A stretch of 64,000 nt of DNA, taken from contig NZ_JACHNF010000001.1 of the NCBI RefSeq assembly GCF_014205295.1, forward strand, positions 4,526,001 to 4,590,000, written 5' to 3'. Under the pieces are notes generated by a model. That model worked only from the letters and a program-made list of their open reading frames with translations. It searched no databases and was not told where the DNA came from. Source of the stretch: Kribbella solani (lineage in GTDB: Bacteria; Actinomycetota; Actinomycetes; Propionibacteriales; Kribbellaceae). Made by a program: the position numbers and the translations under genes. Shown in pieces: positions 1 through 8,376 of this stretch; the first letter of the stretch is position 1, and each line of letters starts with the position of its first letter.

Positions 1-2
1 AG

Positions 3-1223
3 GTCCGGTCCAACGACACCGACTACGTCTTCCGCCCGCACACCGACTACGTGTGGCTGACCGGCAACCAGACCTCCGACGCCGTCCTCGTCCTGGAGCC
101 GAACGGCACCACCGGCCACGACCCGGTGCTGTACTTCCGCCCGCGCGCCGACCGCAGCCAGGGCGAGGAGTTCTGGCGCGACCGGATGTACGGCGAGCTG
201 TGGGCCGGCCGCCGCCCGTCGCTGACCGAGACCGCCAAGGAGTTCGGCATCGAGACCCGGCACGTCGACCAGCTGGCCGACGCGCTGAAGGGCGACGTAC
301 CGACCCGGGTCCGGCGCGACGAGGACCAGTCGATCGCGTCGCTGCTGACCGGCGCCCGGATCGATGACCTGAAGGACAACGAGCTCGCGGCGGCCCTGTC
401 CGAGCTGCGGCTGGTCAAGGACGCATACGAGCTCGAGCAGCTCCGGGACGCGGTCGCGATCACCCACCGCGGCTTCTCCGATGTCCTCGCCGAAATGGAC
501 CAGGTCCGGAAGTACGGCGAACGCTGGATCGAGGGTACGTTCTGGCGCCGCGCCCGGGCCGAAGGGAACGACGTCGGGTACACGTCGATCGCCGCGGCCG
601 GACCGCACGCGACCACGCTGCACTGGATCGAGAACGACGGCACGGTCGACGACGGCACGTTGATGCTGCTCGACATGGGCGTGGAGAACCGGCAGCTGTA
701 CACCGCCGACATCACCCGTACGCTGCCCGTGAACGGTGAGTTCACGCCCCGCCAGCGCGACCTGTACCAGCTGGTCCTGGACGCGCAGAACGCCGGGATC
801 GCGGCGCTCAAGCCCGGGGCGGCGTTCCGCGCCGGCCACGAGGCCGCGATGGAGGTCATCGTGCACGGGCTGGACGCGATGGAACTGCTACCGGTGTCCG
901 CCGAGGAGGCACTCGACCCGGAGAGCCGCCTGTACCAGCGGTACACGCTGCACGGCGTCAGCCACATGCTCGGCCTGGACGTCCACGACTGCGCCTCGGC
1001 CCGCAACGAAACCTACCGGCAGGGCACCGTCCAGCCCGGCTACGTCCTGACCGTCGAGCCCGGCCTGTACTTCCAGTCCGACGACCTCACCGTCCCCGAG
1101 GACCTTCGCGGCATCGGCATCCGGATCGAGGACGACATCCTGATCACCGAAGCCGGCCCGGAGAACCTCTCCGAAGCCATGCCGCGCACCATCGAAGACA
1201 TCCAAACCTGGATGGCTTCCTAG
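3..1223 (+). CDS. Aminopeptidase P family (M24B) metallopeptidase, 5'-truncated
   Basis: This is an Xaa-Pro aminopeptidase of the creatinase/pitta-bread fold, which removes an N-terminal residue preceding proline and should be cytosolic. The window opens inside the gene: the frame is open from base 3 and the residues before the GTG at 51 (RSNDTDYVFRPHTDYVWLTG) read as the AMP_N domain, so that GTG is not the true start. The catalytic domain shows the usual five dinuclear-metal ligands: Asp in LLDMG, Asp in TADITRT, His in GVSHMLGLDVHD, Glu in LTVEPGLY and Glu in GIRIEDD. The C-terminus is complete at a TAG. The family is clear; peptide preference is not readable from sequence. Confidence 0.93.
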   Translation, partial: VRSNDTDYVFRPHTDYVWLTGNQTSDAVLVLEPNGTTGHDPVLYFRPRADRSQGEEFWRDRMYGELWAGRRPSLTETAKEFGIETRHVDQLADALKGDVPTRVRRDEDQSIASLLTGARIDDLKDNELAAALSELRLVKDAYELEQLRDAVAITHRGFSDVLAEMDQVRKYGERWIEGTFWRRARAEGNDVGYTSIAAAGPHATTLHWIENDGTVDDGTLMLLDMGVENRQLYTADITRTLPVNGEFTPRQRDLYQLVLDAQNAGIAALKPGAAFRAGHEAAMEVIVHGLDAMELLPVSAEEALDPESRLYQRYTLHGVSHMLGLDVHDCASARNETYRQGTVQPGYVLTVEPGLYFQSDDLTVPEDLRGIGIRIEDDILITEAGPENLSEAMPRTIEDIQTWMAS

Positions 1224-1601
1224 CCCCCACTTAAGCCGGCCGCCCCTGCATAACCCGGCGCGAGACCACATCCCCATCACCCACCCATCCAGCGCACCGC
1301 ACACGGCACAACCGGCGCAGGTACGGCTCCGCACAAACAGCACGAGCGAGCTGCACCCAACGAGAGCACACACCCGATGCCGGTCCCCGCCCCACGCGGG
1401 TACACACCCCGCGCCGGTCGACGCCCCGCGCGGAGCAACCGTGGTGATGCGGTGTAGCCGGCACAAGCGCGGGGACCCGCCCGGCCGCCGGTGGATCCCA
1501 GCCCTCGGGCGGTGGATGGCGGGTTGTTTGGCTGGTGGCGTCCTACAACGTGCCAGCGGTGAAACAACCCGGCAGCCGGCTCGTCCGCAGGCCATTTCAG
1601 G

Positions 1602-1629
1602 GGTGAACGTCTCGTCGTGAGCGTTCACC
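1602..1629. repeat. Hairpin-forming inverted repeat
   Basis: An 8-base arm GGTGAACG at 1602-1609 pairs with CGTTCACC at 1622-1629, with an inner CTC/GAG extension at 1611-1613 and 1619-1621. A further GTGAACG lies shortly downstream. It sits far (about 380 bases) from the end of the aminopeptidase gene, so a terminator role is uncertain. Confidence 0.45.
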
Positions 1630-1770
1630 GGCCGCATGCGCGAGGTGAACGGGCAACTTCGGGGGCGAACGTCCGAAATGCAACGGAGGCGGGGCGGCCC
1701 GGTGCAGCCCGGGTAGGCCCGGCGCGATGCAACCCCGGGCCGGCGTCGTACAACCAGCGAAGGTGCGGCG

Positions 1771-1830
1771 CGGTGCAGCCCAGGCGGGTGCGGTGCAGCC
1801 CAGACGGGTGCGGTGCAGCCCAGACGGGCC
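1771..1830. repeat. Three tandem 20-bp repeats
   Basis: Three consecutive 20-base units start at 1771, 1791 and 1811. Each begins CGGTGCAGCCCAG and they differ at only a few positions. Weaker copies occur just upstream. The repeat creates the right-hand hairpin that follows the M13 peptidase gene. Confidence 0.75.
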
Positions 1831-1838
1831 GCACCGCA
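1809..1838 (-). terminator. Hairpin downstream of the M13 peptidase
   Basis: The arms TGCGGTGC (1809-1816) and GCACCGCA (1831-1838) are perfectly complementary. An inner GCCC-AGAC-GGGC stem gives a near-continuous structure. It starts 9 bases beyond the stop codon of the minus-strand peptidase. There is no T-tract, as is common for actinobacterial terminators. Confidence 0.6.
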
Positions 1839-1847
1839 GGGGTAGAG

Positions 1848-3803
1848 CTACCAGATGCGGACCCGGTCGGCCGGATCCAGCCACATTGCGTCATCGGCGG
1901 TGGTGCTGAAGGTGGTGTGGAACTCGTCGATGTTCTTCACCACCGCGTTGCACCGGAACTCCGGTGGTGAGTGCGGGTCGATGGTAAGCCGGCGAGCGGC
2001 TTCCTCCGGGCGGGTCTTGGTGGCCCAGGCGTGCGCCCAGGCGGCAAAGAACCGTTCGCTGCCGGTACGCCCGTCGATCGTCTCGTCCTCGGCGCCGTTC
2101 AAGGCCAGCTGGTACGCGACGTGCGCGATCGACAGTCCGCCAAGGTCGCCGATGTTCTCGCCCAGGGTGAGCTTGCCGTTCACCTTCTGCCCGGGGGTTT
2201 CGGCCGGCTCCAGCAGGTCGTACTGCGCGACCAGCTTGTCGGTGCGCTGCTCGAAGGCGGCGCGGTCGTCGTCGGTCCACCAGTCGTTCAGGTTGCCGTC
2301 CCCGTCGTACCGGGAGCCCTGGTCGTCGAAGCCGTGGCCGATCTCGTGCCCGATCACCGCGCCGATCGCGCCGTAGTTGGTGGCGTCGTCGGCGACCAGG
2401 TCGAAGAACGGCGGCTGCAGAATGCCGGCCGGGAAGACGATCTCGTTCATCCGCGGGTTGTAGTACGCGTTCACCGTCTGCGGCGTCATCCGCCATTCGT
2501 TCCGGTCGACCGGCTTGCCGAGCTTCGCCAGGTCGCGCTCGGTCTCGACCGCGACCGAGCGGCGGACGTTGCCGAACAGGTCATCCGGGGCGACCTCGAG
2601 CGCCGAGTAGTCCTTCCACTCGTCCGGGTACCCGATCTTGGGCACGAAGGTGCCGAGCTTCTCCAGCGCCCGCTGCCGGGTGTCCGGACCCATCCAGTCC
2701 AGCGCCTCGATCCGCTGCCGGTAGGCAGCGACCAGGTTCTGCACCAGGTCGACCATCCTGGCCTTGGCGTCCGGTGGGAAGTGCTCGGCCACATACAGCT
2801 TGCCGAGGGCCTCGCCGAGCGCCTGCTCGACCGTGCCGACCGCGCGCTTCCACCGGTCGCGCAGCTCCGGCGCGCCGGTCAGGGTCTTGCCGTAGAAGGC
2901 GAAGTTCTCGTCGACGAAGGCCTGGCTGAGCAGCGGCGCGGCGCTGTGCACGACCCGCCAGGTCAGCCACTCCTGCCACCGGCTCGGCTCGATCTCCCGC
3001 AGCGCGGCCGCGGCGGCGGTCAGGAAGTCCGGCTCGCGGACGACAACCTGCGCGAACGCGCTTTCCGGTACGCCCGCGCCGGCCAGCCAGGTCTTCCACT
3101 CCAGGCCGGGCGTGAGCTCCTCGAGCCCGGCCCGGTCGAGCTTGTTGTAGGTCAGTTGGACGTCACGGTCCTTGACCCGGTCCCAGTGCGCGCTCGCGAG
3201 CCGGGTCTCCAGCTCCAGGACGCGCGCGGCGGCACCGGCCGGATCGGCCGCACCCGCCAGCTCCAGCATCTTCGCGACATGCGCGACGAACGCCGTCCGC
3301 AGCTCGGCGAAGTTGTCCTCGCGGTAGTACGACTCGTCGGGCAGGCTGAGGCCGCCCTGGGTCAGATGGACGATGTTCTCGTCGGACTTCTTCGCGTCGG
3401 CGTCGACCCAGTAGTGGAAGACGCCCGGCACGCCCTGCAGCTCCAGCTGCCCGAGGACGCCGGCCAGCGCGGAACCGTCGGTGGCGCTCCGGACCAGGGC
3501 GAGCTGATCGGCGATCGGGGCCGCGCCCAGCCGCTCGATCGTCTCGGTGTCCATGAAGCTGGTGTAGAGGTCGGCGATCTTCCGCGGCTCGCTGCCGGCC
3601 GGATGCCCGGCCGCGACCGTCTTCTCGACGATCGCGCGGACGTCCTGCTCGGCGGTGTCCCAGAGCGCGTGGAACGCGCCGTGGATCGCCTTGTCCGCGG
3701 GAATCTCGTGCTCCGCCAGCCACGCCCCGTTCACGAACCGGTACAGGTCGTCCTGCGGCCGCACCGCGCCGGACGCCTCCGCGCCGTCGATTCCTGCTGT
3801 CAT
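1848..3803 (-). CDS. M13 family zinc metallopeptidase (neprilysin/PepO-like)
   Basis: This 651-residue protein is an oligopeptidase of the neprilysin family. It carries the zinc site HEIGH (about residues 483-487, in VIGHEIGHGFDDQG), the third-ligand motif ENIGDLGG (about 548), the substrate-binding NAYYNP (about 444) and a terminal Trp in a shortened version of the family's C-terminal motif. There is no signal peptide or membrane anchor, which fits the cytosolic or non-classically exported bacterial members. The length is typical. The ATG is preceded by AAGGGG six bases upstream. The gene stands alone, converges on the aminopeptidase and is followed by a strong hairpin. Confidence 0.95.
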   Translation of the reverse strand: MTAGIDGAEASGAVRPQDDLYRFVNGAWLAEHEIPADKAIHGAFHALWDTAEQDVRAIVEKTVAAGHPAGSEPRKIADLYTSFMDTETIERLGAAPIADQLALVRSATDGSALAGVLGQLELQGVPGVFHYWVDADAKKSDENIVHLTQGGLSLPDESYYREDNFAELRTAFVAHVAKMLELAGAADPAGAAARVLELETRLASAHWDRVKDRDVQLTYNKLDRAGLEELTPGLEWKTWLAGAGVPESAFAQVVVREPDFLTAAAAALREIEPSRWQEWLTWRVVHSAAPLLSQAFVDENFAFYGKTLTGAPELRDRWKRAVGTVEQALGEALGKLYVAEHFPPDAKARMVDLVQNLVAAYRQRIEALDWMGPDTRQRALEKLGTFVPKIGYPDEWKDYSALEVAPDDLFGNVRRSVAVETERDLAKLGKPVDRNEWRMTPQTVNAYYNPRMNEIVFPAGILQPPFFDLVADDATNYGAIGAVIGHEIGHGFDDQGSRYDGDGNLNDWWTDDDRAAFEQRTDKLVAQYDLLEPAETPGQKVNGKLTLGENIGDLGGLSIAHVAYQLALNGAEDETIDGRTGSERFFAAWAHAWATKTRPEEAARRLTIDPHSPPEFRCNAVVKNIDEFHTTFSTTADDAMWLDPADRVRIW

Positions 3804-3904
3804 CCTGACCCCTTGCTCCGTGTCGAGTTGCTGCCAGCGAACATACCCGGTTCGCCACGGCCGGGCCCGAACTTATCCACAGCACCTCGTCACATCGGCA
3901 CTAC

Positions 3905-4198
3905 TCAGGAAGACTGGGGTACCTTGCCGCGAGCCGCCGCCTTGAGCCGGCTCCCGCACGACAACCGCACCGAGTAGCCGGCCGGAATGGACAACGGCTC
4001 ACCGGTCTGCGGATTGCGACCGGTGCGCGGGGCCCGCAGCACCCGCTCGATGCTGAGCAAACCCGTCAGCGACACCTTCTCGCCGCGCTGGACCGCGTCG
4101 GTCACGACGTCACCGAGGGCGTCGATCACCCGTTCGGTCTGGTTCCGCGGGATGCCCGCCTTCTCCGCCACGTCACTGATCAGTTCGTTCCGGTTCAC
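3905..4198 (-). CDS. HU family DNA-binding protein
   Basis: This 97-residue protein is a small histone-like, DNA-bending protein. The N-terminal helices (NRNELISDVAEKAG) and the DNA-binding beta-arm segment ending RTGRNPQTGEPL are characteristic. The C-terminus (SVRLSCGSRLKAAARGK) departs from the usual lysine-rich HU ending. I chose the GTG at 4196-4198 because GGAGGAG lies five bases upstream; the frame runs on to a TTG at 4222 that has no such site. It is monocistronic, 43 bases beyond the upstream Zur-box-like element. It is probably a second HU paralogue rather than the main HupB, which usually has a long basic tail in actinobacteria. Confidence 0.9.
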   Translation of the reverse strand: MNRNELISDVAEKAGIPRNQTERVIDALGDVVTDAVQRGEKVSLTGLLSIERVLRAPRTGRNPQTGEPLSIPAGYSVRLSCGSRLKAAARGKVPQSS

Positions 4199-4241
4199 GG
4201 CACTCCTCCGACTCGGGTTCAAGGTCCGAGCGGCATCTTAA

Positions 4242-4256
4242 ACGAAATGATTGTCG
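4242..4256 (-). promoter_or_regulatory. Zur-box-like imperfect palindrome upstream of HU gene
   Basis: The core AATGATTGTC (4246-4255) matches the right part of the actinobacterial Zur consensus TGAnAATGATTnTCA; the left three bases and the final one do not match. It sits inside a wider inverted repeat AAACGA (4240-4245) / TCGTTT (4254-4259) in an AT-rich patch just upstream of the HU start. A zinc-responsive role is an inference from this partial match. Confidence 0.35.
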
Positions 4257-4275
4257 TTTGCGAGAAGCGTGCCCG

Positions 4276-5061
4276 TCAGAGTCCGTCCCGGTCATGCCAG
4301 TGGTGCTGCCACCGGGCGTCGACGGCGTCGTCGGCACGCTGGTAGCGGATGTCGGTCGACAGCCGCATCTCCGTCGACACATTGTCCAGTGCGGCGTGGA
4401 TGGTGTGCGCCGTGTGGATGACGACGTCTCCCGCCGCGTAGTTCGCGACGAGCCAGTTGGCGTCATACTCAGTTGCCAGCGCGGGCAGGTCAGCGGTCAT
4501 AGATGCCGCAGGCCGTTTCAGTCGACCGGCGGCTTCGTCCGCGAGCACCCTGTGGTGGCTGCCCTCCAGGTACGCCAGTCCGCCGCGACTGACCGGGCAG
4601 TCACCCAGTGGAATCCAGGCCGACAGCACCTGGTCGCTCCCCTCTCGCAGGTACACCAGGTCGTAGTGCGCCTGGGTCGCCGTACCGATGCCGTTCTCGC
4701 CGGGCGCTGTCTGCCGGATGATCTTCCGCCGATGCAGGAACGGTTCACCACCCAGGAACCACTCGAACCAGTCCTTCAAAGCCGGCTGCGCGCAGAAGGC
4801 GGCGTACTCCGGCCCCGGCACGATCTCCTCGAACAGGACCTTCCGGTACGACGCCCGGTCCGTCGCAGCGCCCGTCAGCCGGAAGTAGTACTCGCGAAAC
4901 TGTTCGACCACTGCAGCGTCCAGTAGTCCGGTCAGGTACAAGTACCCGTCGCGCATCAGCCGCGCGCGTAGTACGTCGCGTTCTGATCGCTCCGGTTCCG
5001 GTACGACCTGCAGTACGCCCAACCGTTCTTCGTCGAGCACGTATCCATTCGAAGTCAGCAC
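4276..5061 (-). CDS. Phytanoyl-CoA dioxygenase (PhyH) family protein
   Basis: This 261-residue Fe(II)/2-oxoglutarate oxygenase hydroxylates an unknown small molecule. The iron facial triad is visible as His132-x-Asp134 (QAHYDLVY) and distal His222, in a GD-x9-H arrangement (GD at 211-212), with Arg233 positioned to bind 2-oxoglutarate. The length suits the family. The start is a GTG at 5059-5061, only 34 bases from the divergent AraC gene, so the two almost certainly share a control region. This pairing suggests the regulator senses the oxygenase's substrate or product. No substrate can be named from sequence. Confidence 0.85.
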   Translation of the reverse strand: MLTSNGYVLDEERLGVLQVVPEPERSERDVLRARLMRDGYLYLTGLLDAAVVEQFREYYFRLTGAATDRASYRKVLFEEIVPGPEYAAFCAQPALKDWFEWFLGGEPFLHRRKIIRQTAPGENGIGTATQAHYDLVYLREGSDQVLSAWIPLGDCPVSRGGLAYLEGSHHRVLADEAAGRLKRPAASMTADLPALATEYDANWLVANYAAGDVVIHTAHTIHAALDNVSTEMRLSTDIRYQRADDAVDARWQHHWHDRDGL

Positions 5062-5095
5062 ATCTCAATGACACCGGCGTACGCCACCGAACGGA

Positions 5096-5935
5096 ATGGA
5101 CACGGCGCCGTACTTCTTGGACTCTTGTACCGTGCCGAACTGGTCGATCTACCTGACTCCAGGGGTCTTCGAGCGTGAACTTGGACTCTTCTGCTTAGGC
5201 GCCGGTGAACAGACACATGGTGCACTACCAGCCCCGGAACGCGCCCTCGGCTGCCATGCACTCGTCTGGCTCAAGGAAGGCCACGGCCACCTACTCCACG
5301 GCCCCGACCGCCAGTCGTACGAAGTACGCGCGCCGGCACTGCTGACACTCTTCCCCGGCGTACTACACGGCTACCGCCCCGCCACTCGCTGGCGACAGGC
5401 GTGGACGCTGTTCAGTGGCTCAGCAACCGATGCGCTCACTGCACTTGGTCAACTCGATGTCAGCCAACCAGTCCGCCAGTACAGCGATCCACGCCCACTG
5501 GACCGTGCGTTCACTCGGCTACTGCGCATCAGCGGCCAGCACAACCCCGTACAGCTCACCGGTGCTCTCTACGACCTCATCGGTGAAGCTGGAACAACGA
5601 CGGGCGATGGAGTGGCCGCGCAGCTCGCTGACCTGGCATGTACGCCGATGAGCGTTCAGGACTACGCCAGTGCGCTCGGACTGACCGTACGCGAACTCCG
5701 CGATGCGGTACGCCGTACCACAGGCTCAACTCCACAGGAACTGATCCTGAGTACCAGACTCAGCTATGCAAAGGTTCTGCTTGCTGAGGAGGACCTGTCC
5801 GTCGCCGCGGTCGCCCGGCGGGTCGGGTACGACGATCCGGCGTACTTCAGCCGCCTGTTCGCCACCAGGGTTGGGATCTCGCCGGTCGCGTTCCGGCGAT
5901 CTGGTTCGCTCTCCGGGCCGATTTCCTCCCTTTGA
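5096..5935 (+). CDS. AraC family transcriptional regulator
   Basis: This 279-residue regulator has an N-terminal cupin-like sensing domain (around 40-110, with LTLFPGVLHGYRP) and a C-terminal double helix-turn-helix (about 190-270, including LSVAAVARRVGYDDPAYFSR followed by the usual F-x-R-x-x-G-I-SP segment). It is transcribed away from the PhyH dioxygenase 34 bases upstream and most likely controls it. The ATG at 5096 has only a weak purine patch before it. The ligand is unknown; sugar-responsive and oxygenase-linked members share this architecture. Confidence 0.88.
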   Translation: MDTAPYFLDSCTVPNWSIYLTPGVFERELGLFCLGAGEQTHGALPAPERALGCHALVWLKEGHGHLLHGPDRQSYEVRAPALLTLFPGVLHGYRPATRWRQAWTLFSGSATDALTALGQLDVSQPVRQYSDPRPLDRAFTRLLRISGQHNPVQLTGALYDLIGEAGTTTGDGVAAQLADLACTPMSVQDYASALGLTVRELRDAVRRTTGSTPQELILSTRLSYAKVLLAEEDLSVAAVARRVGYDDPAYFSRLFATRVGISPVAFRRSGSLSGPISSL

Positions 5936-6005
5936 GGGAGGCGGCGGCTACTTTCGGACGTGTAAAACCATTCACTGGGGTGACGTGTCCGGGGTCCGGC
6001 ACCGA

Positions 6006-6011
6006 TACGGT
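6006..6011 (+). promoter_or_regulatory. -10 element of a probable leaderless promoter
   Basis: TACGGT at 6006-6011 fits the actinobacterial -10 pattern TAnnnT and ends six bases before the LCP gene's ATG at 6018. No ribosome-binding sequence precedes that ATG. This spacing is characteristic of leaderless transcripts. Confidence 0.45.
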
Positions 6012-6017
6012 CGTGGC

Positions 6018-7049
6018 ATGAGTGAAACGCAGCCCATCGACCCGCGATACGCGGACCGGTCGCCACGGCCTTCGGCGCGGAAGCCGAAGAAGCGGCGCAA
6101 CTGGTTCCTCCGGACCGTCGGACTGATCGTCCTGCTGTTCGTCCTCATGCTGATCGCGGTCCCGCTGTACGCGTGGAGCCGGATCGACAAGATCGAGGCG
6201 ATGCCGACCGGCACCCGGCCGGCCGAGACGCCGGGGACGACGTACCTGATGGTCGGATCGGACGCCCGCGAGAATCTCAGCCGCGCGGAGCGGGCCCGGC
6301 TGCACACCGGCGGTGACGCCGGACCGGCCCGGACCGACTCGATCATGCTCATGCACGTACCGAAGTCCGGCCCGACCGTGCTGATCAGCATCCCGCGGGA
6401 CAGCGCGGTGAACATCCCCGGCGTGTCCGGCCGGCAGAAGATCAACGCGGCGTTCAACAAGAGCCCGGCGCTGCTGATCCAGACGATCGAGAACACCACC
6501 GGCCTGCGGATCGACCACTACGTCGAGGTCGGCTTCGGCGGCTTCGCGTCGGTGATCGACAGCGTCGGCGGGATCAACATGTGCCTGCCGAAGCCGATGA
6601 ACGACAAGCTGGCGCACATCAACCTGCCGGCCGGCTGCCAGAAGCTCGACGGCGTCAACGCCCTCGGGTACGTACGGTCCCGGCACGCGGACGGCCAGAA
6701 CGACTTCGGCCGGGTGCAGCGGCAGCGGGAGATGGTCGGCGCGATCGCCAAGAAGGCCAGCTCGCCGTCCACCTTCCTGAACCCGTTCCGCTACTACGGC
6801 GTCGCTACCAAGGGCGTGGACGCATTGACCGTCGACAAGGACATGAGCCTGTTCGACTTCATCCGGTTCGCCCGTGGCATGCGAGCGATCTCCGGTAGCG
6901 GCGGAGTCACGCTGACTGTCCCGATCAGCAACGACAACTACCACCTGAGCAACGGCCGAGGCGTAGCCGTGAAGTGGGACACCGCAAAGGCGAAGGCCAT
7001 CTTCGACGCGATCAAGGCCGACAACACCTCCGGCCTCAAGAGCAGCTAG
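6018..7049 (+). CDS. LytR-CpsA-Psr (LCP) family cell-wall glycopolymer ligase
   Basis: This 343-residue membrane-anchored protein should transfer lipid-linked glycopolymers onto peptidoglycan outside the membrane. A basic N-terminus precedes one transmembrane helix (about 30-52). The extracellular LCP domain follows, with pyrophosphate-binding arginines and aspartates in DSIMLMH, ISIPRDS and YVRSRHADGQNDFGRVQRQ. I placed the start at the ATG beginning MSETQPIDPRYADR; the frame is open further upstream, but that would overlap the AraC gene. It is followed after eight bases by the DUF1990 gene, so the two are probably co-transcribed. Confidence 0.93.
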   Translation: MSETQPIDPRYADRSPRPSARKPKKRRNWFLRTVGLIVLLFVLMLIAVPLYAWSRIDKIEAMPTGTRPAETPGTTYLMVGSDARENLSRAERARLHTGGDAGPARTDSIMLMHVPKSGPTVLISIPRDSAVNIPGVSGRQKINAAFNKSPALLIQTIENTTGLRIDHYVEVGFGGFASVIDSVGGINMCLPKPMNDKLAHINLPAGCQKLDGVNALGYVRSRHADGQNDFGRVQRQREMVGAIAKKASSPSTFLNPFRYYGVATKGVDALTVDKDMSLFDFIRFARGMRAISGSGGVTLTVPISNDNYHLSNGRGVAVKWDTAKAKAIFDAIKADNTSGLKSS

Positions 7050-7057
7050 CGAGTCCG

Positions 7058-7627
7058 ATGAAGCTGGAAGACCTGGCGGACCTGCGGTTCAACTACGACG
7101 CCGTAGGTTCGACTCGGTACAACAAGACGCCGCAGGGCTACCACCGGCTCAAGCATCGCGTTCTGCTTGGTGCTGGGGACGACGTGTTCCAGCTGGCCAG
7201 TGACGGGCTGCTGCAGTGGCGCATGCACCGTGGCGCGGGGCTGCCGGTGCGGGCGACGGACACGCCGCCGCGCATCGGCACCAACGCACTGGCCAGCATG
7301 ACCGCCGGCCTCCTGTTCAACCGGCTACGTACGCTGTCTCCGCTGAACCGGTTGGGCCTGCCAGTGCCCTGTCGCGTCGTCTGGACAGTCAACGAACCAG
7401 ACCGCATCGGCTTCGCGTACGGAACGCTGCCAGGCCACCCAGCATCCGGCGAGGAGTCATTCGTCGTCACCCGGGACACCGACGGCGTACACCTCACCAT
7501 CCGCGCCTACAGCCGCGCCGCCACTTGGTACACCCGCCTGGGCGGTCCGCTCACCCGGCAGGTGCAGCAGTACACGGCACGCCAGTACGCGGCTGCTCTC
7601 CGTCGCCTGGCATGCTGTGGCGGGTGA
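7058..7627 (+). CDS. DUF1990 family protein
   Basis: This 189-residue protein resembles the DUF1990 family, whose members are small, soluble and of unknown biochemical role. The recognisable parts are the opening FNYDAVGSTR, the central LGLPVPCRVVW...IGFAYGTLPGHP-GEE block and the aromatic C-terminal region with R-x-x-x-Y repeats. The ATG lies eight bases after the LCP stop codon. Its 3' end overlaps the next gene, uracil-DNA glycosylase. No catalytic motif stands out. Confidence 0.8.
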   Translation: MKLEDLADLRFNYDAVGSTRYNKTPQGYHRLKHRVLLGAGDDVFQLASDGLLQWRMHRGAGLPVRATDTPPRIGTNALASMTAGLLFNRLRTLSPLNRLGLPVPCRVVWTVNEPDRIGFAYGTLPGHPASGEESFVVTRDTDGVHLTIRAYSRAATWYTRLGGPLTRQVQQYTARQYAAALRRLACCGG

Positions 7628-8301
7628 CTGCTAAGGGTTTGGCTGAGTTGGTGGCTCCGGACTGGGCCGAGGCGTTGAGTCCGGTTGAGACGACCGTCGC
7701 GCGGATGGGCGAGTTCCTCCGTGGCGAGATCGCAGCCGGACGTTCGTACCTACCGGCCGGTGAGAACGTTCTGCGCGCCTTCCAGCGGCCGCTGGGCCAG
7801 GTGAAGGTGTTGGTGGTCGGCCAAGACCCGTACCCGACGCCGGGACACCCGGTGGGACTCAGCTTCTCAGTGGCCCCGGACGTACGGCCGATCCCGCGCA
7901 GCCTGGCCAACATCTACCGCGAACTGATGGCCGACGTCGGCGTACCCGCGCCGTCGAACGGTGACCTGACGCCGTGGTCGGACCAGGGCGTACTGATGCT
8001 CAACCGAGTACTGACCGTGCAGCCGGGCAAGTCCGGTGCGCACCGGGGCAAGGGCTGGGAGTCCGTCACCGAGCAGGCCATCCGCGCGCTGGTCGAGCGG
8101 GGCGGTCCGCTGGTCGCGATCCTCTGGGGCCGAGACGCCCAGACGCTCAAGCCGATGCTGGGCAGCACTCCGTACGTGGAGAGCGCCCACCCGAGCCCGA
8201 TGTCCGCGGACCGCGGTTTCTTCGGCTCCCGCCCGTTCAGCCGGGTCAACGCCCTCCTGGAGCAGCAGGGCGCCGCACCGGTCGACTGGCGCCTCCCCTA
8301 G
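7624..8301 (+). CDS. ung: Uracil-DNA glycosylase (family 1)
   Basis: This 225-residue DNA-repair enzyme removes uracil from DNA. The catalytic water-activating Asp68 lies in GQDPYPTPGHPVGLSFS, and the DNA-intercalating loop HPSPMSADRGFFGSRPF is intact near the C-terminus. I chose the GTG at 7624 because it gives the usual actinobacterial N-terminus MTAKGLAELV and overlaps the preceding stop codon as GTGA, indicating translational coupling. An ATG four codons upstream (7612) is the alternative. The length is standard. Confidence 0.96.
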   Translation: MTAKGLAELVAPDWAEALSPVETTVARMGEFLRGEIAAGRSYLPAGENVLRAFQRPLGQVKVLVVGQDPYPTPGHPVGLSFSVAPDVRPIPRSLANIYRELMADVGVPAPSNGDLTPWSDQGVLMLNRVLTVQPGKSGAHRGKGWESVTEQAIRALVERGGPLVAILWGRDAQTLKPMLGSTPYVESAHPSPMSADRGFFGSRPFSRVNALLEQQGAAPVDWRLP

Positions 8302-8321
8302 GTAACTCGCACGCCTCTCCG

Positions 8322-8375
8322 CACTCCCACCTGACTGTAGATACCTCCGCTTCCCACTCCCGCCTGGCTGTAGAT
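8322..8375. repeat. Imperfect 21-bp direct repeat
   Basis: Two 21-base copies (8322-8342 and 8355-8375) beginning CACTCCC and ending CTGTAGAT differ at two positions and are 33 bases apart start to start. They precede the operator and promoter of the DUF969 operon and could be extra regulator-binding sites. Confidence 0.6.
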
Positions 8376-8376
8376 C

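Larger units (their letters stand above)
1224..1847. other. Convergent intergenic region with hairpins and short repeats
   Basis: These 624 bases lie between the 3' ends of the aminopeptidase and the M13 peptidase. Open frames here lack ribosome sites and have biased composition, so I call no gene. The stretch contains a hairpin at 1602-1629, three tandem 20-base units at 1771-1830 with looser related copies upstream from about 1698, and a strong hairpin at 1809-1838. It looks like a terminator region enlarged by repeats. Confidence 0.6.

Noticed and set aside
888..1637. Minus-strand frames after the aminopeptidase
   Set aside because: They overlap the aminopeptidase or lie in repeat-rich intergenic DNA, lack ribosome sites and have compositional bias without motifs.
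1971..3977. A 668-codon open frame on the plus strand
   Set aside because: It is the mirror of the M13 peptidase, whose HEIGH and ENIGDLGG motifs prove the minus-strand reading.
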